The position numbers were made by a program, and so were the translations under genes. Below are positions 57,090-64,000 of a stretch of 64,000 nucleotides of DNA, piece after piece. The notes under the pieces are model-generated. The model ran no database searches, was not told the origin of the DNA, and was given only the letters and a program-made list of their open reading frames with translations. Numbering within the stretch: position 1 is the stretch's first letter; every line of letters starts with the position of its first letter. The stretch comes from Leguminivora glycinivorella (lineage: Eukaryota; Arthropoda; Insecta; Lepidoptera; Tortricidae): the NCBI RefSeq assembly GCF_023078275.1, contig NC_062979.1, positions 12,158,502-12,222,501 on the forward strand. The letters run 5' to 3'.

Positions 57090-57541
57090 CTTTCTCTATC
57101 CTCCTTGCGTTATCTCGGCTTTTTGCCACAGCTCATGGGAGCATGGGTCCGCTTTGACAACTAATCCCAAGATATTGACGACCGGTCTGGCTCAGTCGGT
57201 AGTGACCCTACCTGCTAAGCCGCGGTTCTGGGTTCGAATCCCGGTAAGGGCATTTATTTGTGTGATGAGCACAGATATTTGTTCCTGAGTCATGGACGTT
57301 TTCTATGTATATAAGTATGTATTTATCTATTTAAGTATGTGTATCATCGCTTAGCACCCATAGTACAAGCTTTGCTTAGTTTGGGGCTAAGTTGATCTGT
57401 GTAAGATGTCCCCAATATTTATTTATTTATTTATTGGCGTAGGCACTAGTTTTTACAAAAGCGACTGCCATCTGACCTTCCATCCCGAAGGGTAACTAGG
57501 CCTTATTGGGACTAGTCCGGTTTCCTCACGATGTTTTACTG
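57090..57541 (-). mobile_element. (GAT)n retroposon, split by a SINE
   Basis: Minus-strand copy of the 15626-16754 family. 57435-57541 carries the 5' part (CATCGTGAGGAAACCGGACT, TGGCAGTCGCTTTTGTAAAA). 57090-57176 carries the 3' part (CTTGGGATTAGTTGTCAAAG, CCCATGAGCTGTGGC). The SINE at 57177-57434 separates them. 5'-truncated. Confidence 0.82.
57177..57434 (+). mobile_element. tRNA-derived SINE, nested copy
   Basis: Same family as 39378-39640: head GACGACCGGTCTGGCTCAGT, box B GGTTCGAATCC, body GGGCATTTATTTGTGTGATG, tail (ATTT)n. It is inserted in antisense inside the retroposon, so it is younger. The target duplication is short or blurred (ATT at both edges). Confidence 0.88.
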
Positions 57542-58451
57542 TAGGTACTTTCTTTATAATTACTATTATCTATTTTAGTGTACCTAATTTGTAATATTTA
57601 TATTAGTAGCGCAAACACTCAATAAGAAATTGCTGTTCACAGTTCGGGATACCTAGTCAACGTGCAAATTGTTTACGCTCTATAGCTTATCTTTCTCTTT
57701 TTACCACTAGTTCATATTTAAGTATTACCGTAAGTTACGTTTCGTTCCTATGGAGCGTAGACAATTATGACGTTGGCTAAGCACACTAGTCTCTCCAAAA
57801 CTTCCTTACAAAACCTTACAAAGTAGTCCGTAATTACAATATCTTTATAACACAGTTTGGTTTTTATACTGTCTTTTCTCTATAGACTCGGCCTCCCGGC
57901 CCTCTCACCTCCGTCCACATGTCAGGCTACCCTCGTCAATCTTCGCTAATTTATGCCCGCATTTGTTTGACCAAAAACGTTTAAATCCACCGAATCACCT
58001 GCCTCAACTTTTTCAGATGGATCGTACTTCTTCCGCGGTTTGGAAGGGTTGGAAAGAAGGGTACAATGTGGAACACACGAGTGCATATTGTATTGTTTAC
58101 CTAAACGTGTATGTCTAAAGTGTTGAACCTTTATCTACTGAGGCAGGCAATGATGTTAAGTTTTATAACAGCATTCTGAAAAAAAAAACATGGTCATGTA
58201 AAATCGAATTTTGCAGTTTACTGAAAACATGAAATTCAGAAGAGTTGCATGTTTCGTTACGTTACTGGACTTTTAATGTATCATTCCGCGCTCGTAACTA
58301 ATAAATCAAGAAGAAGAAGGTATAAATATAATATTTTATACTTGTTTGTTTTTCAATAGTTTGCTCTATGTACTCTGAACTCTAACTATTTGTATATGTA
58401 ACTATAGCATTTTATAGTTGTGTAAGTGTACGCATAACCGCGCAACCTTAG
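57542..58451. other. Unannotated stretch upstream of the BEL element
   Basis: No gene is recognised. The bases CTTAG (58447-58451) just before the proposed LTR would be the 5-bp target duplication; its partner lies beyond the window. Confidence 0.35.
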
Positions 58452-58881
58452 TGTTACCATAACATGTGCCCGAAATGAGCGCAGCAGTAGTGCGGGCAAT
58501 TAACATCATGCGTTTAATTACGACAATGTATGCAATATTAACTGTTTATGGCGACGCGGAGTGCTGAAGGGAGGGAGTATCCGCTACTTGATAAAATTAT
58601 TTTGGATATACTTACCTAGTAATGAACATAATATTTAAGTCCTTGTACAAATCAGAATATGTTCCGAGCTAACACACACACTTCTGTATAAAATTGATGT
58701 TTATAAAAAAATAACAGAAAAAGTACACGATAACTGTTAGCGCGCACCTATTTGAATACCTCATCATACGTAGTAGCAGTATTATCTTAAATGCATTTCT
58801 TATTTAGTCGCATTACAAAAATCATAGCAAAAGGACGTGTTTTAATTTCCCACTCCATAATGAACCTTACTGCATACAACA
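58452..58881 (+). repeat. Proposed 5' LTR of the BEL/Pao element
   Basis: Inferred from a TGTT start (58452) and AACA end (58881) forming the short inverted repeat expected of LTRs, followed after one base by the TGG of a possible tRNA primer site. 430 bp is a normal length. The 3' LTR is not in the window, so the limits are unconfirmed. Confidence 0.45.
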
Positions 58882-59093
58882 TATGGTCCAAGCGATCCGG
58901 ATAAGGAAAAAGTGTATCGAGAGCGCCCGCCGGACACCTGGCCGCGATAACAACAGGAATGAATAACAAGCCGATAGTTACAACATAGAAGATGTGATTT
59001 TAATGCAATTGAGTTTCAACATAAATAATTTGTTTAAAAACATTGTGTTTACTTGTGGTTTACGTGAATAAGTGAAGATTTAAGTTCAGAAAA

Positions 59094-62000
59094 ATGTCTA
59101 CGGCGGATCAATTGATGACTGTTTTGGAAGATACGGCAAGTTTACTTCAGAAAACACAAGTTAATTTAAAAAAATGCCCTAAGGCTCGATTAACTAGAGG
59201 TTATGTTGAAGCGAGGTTGAGGTGCATACAAGAATACTGGGCGACGTTCAAACAAACACATCAAGAACTTATAAAGGTTATGCCACGCGAACAACGAGTT
59301 ATCACGCAATATTTTATAAACGAAGAGTACTTTATTTATGAAGATTTATATTTGAATATTGAAGGCGATCTTAAGGACTTATTGATGAACATAAAACAAA
59401 TCAACCCAACAACAACTCAAGCTCAAACAAGTAACTCGGACAACCAGGTGGGAAAATTACCTCGAATTCAACTTCCCAGTTTTAGTGGTGGTTATGAACA
59501 ATGGCCCACCTTTAAAGATTTGTTTTTGTCAATTGTGCATAACAACGCGTCGCTTAGTAATGTACAAAAATTGCATTATTTGAAGACTAGTGTATCCGGC
59601 GAGGCAGAGGCGATTTTAAAACACGTTCAAATCACTGAAAGTAATTATACACAAGCGTGGGACATTCTACAAAAGCGATATGGAAACAAAAAGTTAATAG
59701 TGAATTCTATTTTGAAGCGATTATTTATGCAAAAGAAATTAAACACTCAGTCAGCCAGTCAATTAAAATCATTATTGGATACTACAACTGAATGCTTAAA
59801 TAGCTTACAAAATTTGAACATGGCTACCGATTCCTGGGATCCTTTAATCATTTTTCTGGTCGTGCAGAAATTGGACCCGGAGTCACATAAGGATTGGGAG
59901 GAGTATGCACACAAGGATGATTCTGAGGAATTACCCAAGTGGACAGACTTCGTTAAATTTCTGGAAGCTAAATTCCGAACACTAGAGCTCATCACCGCTT
60001 CATCATCATCATCAACGCCGCGCGAGAGAAACGTAGTCAAAGAACGAACTTTCCACGTCACAGAGTCACACGCAGAGAAGAGTTGTGTCATGTGTAAAGG
60101 TAATCACACACTCGCTCATTGTAAAGAATTTACAAAAATGCTACCTACTGAAAGATGTGAATACACAAAAAACAATAGGCTATGTTACAATTGCCTAGCC
60201 TCAGGGCACGCAGTTTTCAAGTGTCGACTGCCCATGTCATGCCGAATATGCCGCAAGCGCCATCATTCACTCGTCCACGTGACCAAGAGCCCGGAAACAG
60301 CCGAACAAGACAGCCATACCCAACCGACGCTCTCCAAGGTCAACGAGACTGAAACTGAAATTCAAGCCACCATGGCACTTGCATCTCACCATACGGCCGG
60401 GTACAGCGATGACAGTGAAGGTTTATTAGCAACTGCAATCGTTAATGTGAAGAGTGAGCAAGGTCACAGCATTGCATTCAGGGCTCTTATCGACCCGTGC
60501 TCACAGGCATCTTTCATTAGTGAGAGAGCGGCTCAATTATTGAAACTTAAAAGAGAGTCAAGAAAAGCAAGCATAACGGGATTGGGGCCTATAAAGGCGA
60601 AAGCAAATCAAGTGGTTCAATTACGGGTTTCGTCGCAATATCAAACGTCGTATTCATTACAGCTTCGAGCCTATGTGATTTCCAAGCAATTGACCACTAA
60701 AATGCCCGTGAAAACAATGAATACAACCAACTGGTCTCATGTACACAATCTACACCTGGCCGACCCGAGTTATAACACACCAGGTCCAGTAGATCTTCTC
60801 CTTGGAGTTAAAGTATATGCACAGATAATTCAAGAAAATACACCAATCATCAAGGGTCCACCGGGTACACCATGTGCTCAAAAAACATACCTCGGCTGGA
60901 TCTTGTTTGGAGATAATGGAGAACCAGATACCAATGATGCGAGTAAACAAGAAAAATCATTCATCACGATGCATCATCAAGTCGATGTTGATGATTTATT
61001 GAAGACTATATGGGAGGTTGAACCAGATACAAAAAGAAGATTAACAGAAGAAGAACAGACATGCGAAAGAATTTATGAAAACACTTACAAAAGAAATGAA
61101 GAAGGAAGATATATCGTCAAATTACCTATGAAGACAGAAGTACCAAGAGCATGTGAAGGAAATACAAGAGAAATTGCACAGAACAGATTAATACAACTAG
61201 AGAGAAGATTTCTAAAAATGCCTAAGCTTAAAGAAGAATATGTAAAGGTGATTGATGATTATATCGAGCAGAAGCACATGGAAAAGGTACCGATAGAAGA
61301 AATACATACAAAGAAGAGCGTATACCTGAGCCACCATGCAATTATTCGAGAAGAGAAGGAAACTACGAAGACGCGCGTGGTTTACGACGCGTCGTGCAAG
61401 GGTACCAATGGTTTCTCGTTAAACGATGACCTTCTTGTTGGGCCAGTTTTACAAGAAGATTTAAGAAGCTTGATAATGAGATGGCGAATGCACGCCATAT
61501 GTTTCGTCTCAGACATTCACAAAATGTATCGGATGGTGCTGACAACTGAAGAAGATTCCGACTATCAGAGAATTTTATGGAGAAGTAGCAGTGCCAAGGA
61601 TATAGAAGATTACCGTCTCCTGACAGTAACTTTTGGAACAGCTTCAGCTCCTTATCTGGCAATTAGAACATTGCAACAGCTGGCTGTTGACGAAGGAGAC
61701 GAGTTTCCTGTTGCATCAAAGATGATCAAAGAAGACTTCTACGTTGACAACCTGATGTCGGGATGTGACACCATCGAACAAGCCATAGAAGCCAGCAAAC
61801 AATTGCAAGAAGTTATGCGAAGAGGTGGATTTCAGCTCAAGAAATGGTCATCCAATTGTATTGAGTTCATGAGAAGTTTGAAACCCGAAGATAGATCAGC
61901 CAATGCGCATCTTGATTTAAACATGGACGGTACAATCAAGGCACTTGGTGTTCAATGGAACATGGGAACAGACCAGTTCGAGTACAACCTTAATCTACCA

Positions 62001-64000
62001 GAAGTAAACCATCACATCAGTAAACGATCCATATTGTCTGATATCCAGAAACTGTTTGATCCTCTGGGCTGGATCTCACCATGTGTCCTGATGGCTAAGA
62101 TACTGATACAAAGGTTATGGCTAGCAAAGGTGACTTGGGATGAAGAACTTAGCCAATCCTTAAAAGATGAATGGCTTCAATTAAGAGCAGACTTGAAACA
62201 TGTCAATGAGATCCGTATTGATAGATGGCTTGACACTTTGAGCACTGATGGAACAAACATTCAGTTACACGGGTTTAGTGACGCTTCCATCTCAGCCTAC
62301 GGTGCAGCCGTTTACATTAGAGTAGAAAAGGCAGATGGTACAATCAAAACCAGGTTGATTGCTTCAAGGACAAGGGTCTCACCTGTGAAACCTGTTTCAT
62401 TACCTCGCCTAGAATTGTGTGGAGCTGTTGTGCTAGCAAAACTGCTACGGCAAGTCGGCTGTGCTATGAGAATACCAGCTTCGCATATGTTCGCATGGAC
62501 AGACTCGTCCATTGTGATTTCCTGGATCTATGGTGAACCACAAAGATGGAAAACATTTGTGGCAAACAGAGTTGTGGAAATAACAAACAATGTCGGTCAA
62601 AATCAATGGCATCATGTCACTTCTGAGGACAACCCAGCCGACATTGCTTCCAGGGGAATGTACTTGTCAGAGTTGAAGACTTCTAAACTATGGTGGGAAG
62701 GGCCTGAATGGCTATCTAGCAAGGAAATAGAATACAAAAGACCTAACATCATCTCCACCGAGTTAGAGACGAAGAATGTAATACAGACCAATTTAAATAT
62801 ACACGAAGGCGAAAGAGAAATAAATTTGACAGAACAATTTAAGAATTTTGATAATTTACAAGAATTAATAAAAACAGTAACTTATTGCCGCAAATTTCTA
62901 AACATTAAAAAACTGCCAATAGATCAGATAAATATAACTACTCATGACTTGGAACTCACACTGAAGATTTGTGTAAGACTTGTACAAAGGGAAGAATTTG
63001 GTGATGAAATAGACAGATTAGAGACAAAGAAACAAGTACACAAACGAAGCACTATAAAATCTTTAAATCCGTACCTAGAAGAAGGTCTGCTGAGAGTGGG
63101 AGGAAGACTAAGATTTGCAAACATGAATGACGACGAAAAACATCCCTTAATATTAGGTAATAAAAACAACTTAACCCCTCTCATAATTGCGGACGCACAC
63201 TTGAAGACCCTGCACGGTGGAATAACACTCATGATGAGTTATTTACGTTCCAAATTTTGGATGATAAAGTCCAAGAATATGGTAAGGGCTTATGTCAATA
63301 AATGCCTTGTATGCGTTAGACAAAACGCTGCTCCTAAACCACAGCTAATGGGAGACCTGCCAAGAGAACGAGTTACACCTTCTAGACCGTTTTTACATAG
63401 CGGCGTCGACTTCGCAGGACCTTTCACTACCCTAATGTCTAAGGGCAGAGGAGCAAAGACTATGAAGACATATGTCGCTATATTCATATGCTTATCAGTC
63501 AAATGCATACATCTAGAGCTCGTCAGTGATCTGACTTCTGAGGCCTTTATAGCTGCCTTTAAAAGGTTTGTGGCCAGGAGAGGAAGATGTAACCATTTGT
63601 GGAGCGACCAAGGAAGAAACTTCGTTGGTGCCAATAAAGAACTGGTCAACGCATGGAAAGAGGCACAACTAGATTTCACTGGCGAAATATCCGATTCCTT
63701 GGCTAAAGATGGTACACAGTGGCATTTTATCCCCGCCTATAGTCCAAATTTCGGTGGCCTGTGGGAGGCTGGTGTGAAATCCCTGAAACATCATTTAAAG
63801 AGAGTTGTCACCAGCCATCTGACCTTTGAGGAAATGAACACGGTCCTTTGTGAAATTAAGGCATGCTTAAACTCAAGGCCGTTATGCCCGATTGATAACG
63901 ACGATACAGACAGCATCGAACCCCTTACACCCGGGCATTTCCTGATCGGCGAAGCACCCATAAACGTCCCATCGCCTGACTTGAAAGATGTTAGAATGAG
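59094..64000 (+). CDS. BEL/Pao gag-pol polyprotein, partial at 3' end
   Basis: The frame opens with ATG at 59094 and has no stop for at least 1635 codons. In order: a Gag-like region (QLPSFSGGYEQWPTF near residue 125); three zinc-knuckle-like motifs (from C331, CX2CX3HX4C; C364, CX2CX4HX4C; C383); and an aspartic-protease motif ALIDPCSQASF with D467, where Cys replaces the usual Gly. Next come RT with RVVYDAS (about 761), catalytic D807, and YVDN at 883-886 (Asn in place of the second Asp of YVDD), and RNase H with FSDAS (about 1063), AWTDSS and NPADIASRG. The integrase has an HHCC finger (about 1369-1406) and catalytic D1439, D1505 and E1558. The protein would assemble a particle, copy its RNA to DNA and integrate it. 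Intactness suggests recent insertion. The C-terminus lies beyond 64000. Confidence 0.93.
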   Translation, partial: MSTADQLMTVLEDTASLLQKTQVNLKKCPKARLTRGYVEARLRCIQEYWATFKQTHQELIKVMPREQRVITQYFINEEYFIYEDLYLNIEGDLKDLLMNIKQINPTTTQAQTSNSDNQVGKLPRIQLPSFSGGYEQWPTFKDLFLSIVHNNASLSNVQKLHYLKTSVSGEAEAILKHVQITESNYTQAWDILQKRYGNKKLIVNSILKRLFMQKKLNTQSASQLKSLLDTTTECLNSLQNLNMATDSWDPLIIFLVVQKLDPESHKDWEEYAHKDDSEELPKWTDFVKFLEAKFRTLELITASSSSSTPRERNVVKERTFHVTESHAEKSCVMCKGNHTLAHCKEFTKMLPTERCEYTKNNRLCYNCLASGHAVFKCRLPMSCRICRKRHHSLVHVTKSPETAEQDSHTQPTLSKVNETETEIQATMALASHHTAGYSDDSEGLLATAIVNVKSEQGHSIAFRALIDPCSQASFISERAAQLLKLKRESRKASITGLGPIKAKANQVVQLRVSSQYQTSYSLQLRAYVISKQLTTKMPVKTMNTTNWSHVHNLHLADPSYNTPGPVDLLLGVKVYAQIIQENTPIIKGPPGTPCAQKTYLGWILFGDNGEPDTNDASKQEKSFITMHHQVDVDDLLKTIWEVEPDTKRRLTEEEQTCERIYENTYKRNEEGRYIVKLPMKTEVPRACEGNTREIAQNRLIQLERRFLKMPKLKEEYVKVIDDYIEQKHMEKVPIEEIHTKKSVYLSHHAIIREEKETTKTRVVYDASCKGTNGFSLNDDLLVGPVLQEDLRSLIMRWRMHAICFVSDIHKMYRMVLTTEEDSDYQRILWRSSSAKDIEDYRLLTVTFGTASAPYLAIRTLQQLAVDEGDEFPVASKMIKEDFYVDNLMSGCDTIEQAIEASKQLQEVMRRGGFQLKKWSSNCIEFMRSLKPEDRSANAHLDLNMDGTIKALGVQWNMGTDQFEYNLNLPEVNHHISKRSILSDIQKLFDPLGWISPCVLMAKILIQRLWLAKVTWDEELSQSLKDEWLQLRADLKHVNEIRIDRWLDTLSTDGTNIQLHGFSDASISAYGAAVYIRVEKADGTIKTRLIASRTRVSPVKPVSLPRLELCGAVVLAKLLRQVGCAMRIPASHMFAWTDSSIVISWIYGEPQRWKTFVANRVVEITNNVGQNQWHHVTSEDNPADIASRGMYLSELKTSKLWWEGPEWLSSKEIEYKRPNIISTELETKNVIQTNLNIHEGEREINLTEQFKNFDNLQELIKTVTYCRKFLNIKKLPIDQINITTHDLELTLKICVRLVQREEFGDEIDRLETKKQVHKRSTIKSLNPYLEEGLLRVGGRLRFANMNDDEKHPLILGNKNNLTPLIIADAHLKTLHGGITLMMSYLRSKFWMIKSKNMVRAYVNKCLVCVRQNAAPKPQLMGDLPRERVTPSRPFLHSGVDFAGPFTTLMSKGRGAKTMKTYVAIFICLSVKCIHLELVSDLTSEAFIAAFKRFVARRGRCNHLWSDQGRNFVGANKELVNAWKEAQLDFTGEISDSLAKDGTQWHFIPAYSPNFGGLWEAGVKSLKHHLKRVVTSHLTFEEMNTVLCEIKACLNSRPLCPIDNDDTDSIEPLTPGHFLIGEAPINVPSPDLKDVRM

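Larger units (their letters stand above)
58452..64000 (+). mobile_element. BEL/Pao LTR retrotransposon, 3' end outside window
   Basis: Order: proposed 5' LTR (58452-58881), short leader with a putative primer-binding region (TGGTCCAAGCGATCCGG from 58883), then a single gag-pol frame from 59094 with protease-RT-RNaseH-integrase order. That order and the motifs are those of BEL/Pao. No env-like frame can be judged because the element runs off the window. Confidence 0.85.

Noticed and set aside
59759..63679. Several minus-strand frames (for example 59759-60091, 61363-61662, 62942-63232, 63290-63679)
   Set aside because: All are antisense shadows of the BEL gag-pol frame.

Overview
The window is 64 kb of AT-rich animal nuclear DNA, almost certainly from a lepidopteran (moth or butterfly). 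The basis is the repeat content: tRNA-derived SINEs with (ATTT)n tails, short Helitrons ending in CTAG, a BEL/Pao LTR retrotransposon, a restriction-like-endonuclease LINE and many small TIR elements, several of which I recognise as common in Lepidoptera. No species can be assigned from the sequence alone. There is no sign of bacterial, viral or organellar DNA.

Only two host genes are well supported. One is an elongator tRNA-Met(CAT) at 1727-1799 (-), with a full cloverleaf and a T5 terminator. The other is a THAP zinc-finger gene on the minus strand. Its first coding exon (50463-50517) carries the first cysteine pair and its second (49408-49614) carries the Cys/His pair and the AVP motif. 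They are joined across an intron with GT/AG boundaries that contains the 3' end of a LINE. Everything else that is clearly coding belongs to mobile elements.

Layout. 0-5 kb: AT-rich DNA, tRNA-Met, palindromic MITEs and two MITEs sharing a TAA. 5-8 kb: an R4/Dong-like LINE (-), frameshifted in a G tract, inserted in a 133-bp tandem duplication, then a 248-bp tandem duplication. 8-15 kb: mostly unannotated, with two dispersed repeats. 15-18 kb: an 840-bp hAT-type element with ~320-bp inverted repeats inside an older (GAT)n-tailed retroposon, then a Helitron. 18-21 kb: LINE remnant, MITE cluster with four TGACGTCA sites, and a nested TIR element. 23.9-24.8 kb: a foldback element with minisatellite-like arms. 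25-48 kb: long unannotated stretches with MITEs, a tRNA SINE, Helitron and repeats that pair with copies elsewhere in the window. 49.4-50.5 kb: the THAP gene. 54.1-56.1 kb: a 5'-truncated LINE with an intact RT frame and a 172-bp (CA)n in its 3' UTR. 57 kb: a SINE inserted in a retroposon. 58.5-64 kb: a BEL/Pao element with a putative 5' LTR and an uninterrupted gag-pol frame of at least 1635 codons running off the window.

The main interest is the record of transposition: at least five nested insertions, several target-site duplications that can be read directly, and a MITE family whose three copies all sit in CWG (CTG/CAG) target duplications. I found no evidence of a new multi-gene system. 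No search tools were used, so family names rest on visible motifs and recall.
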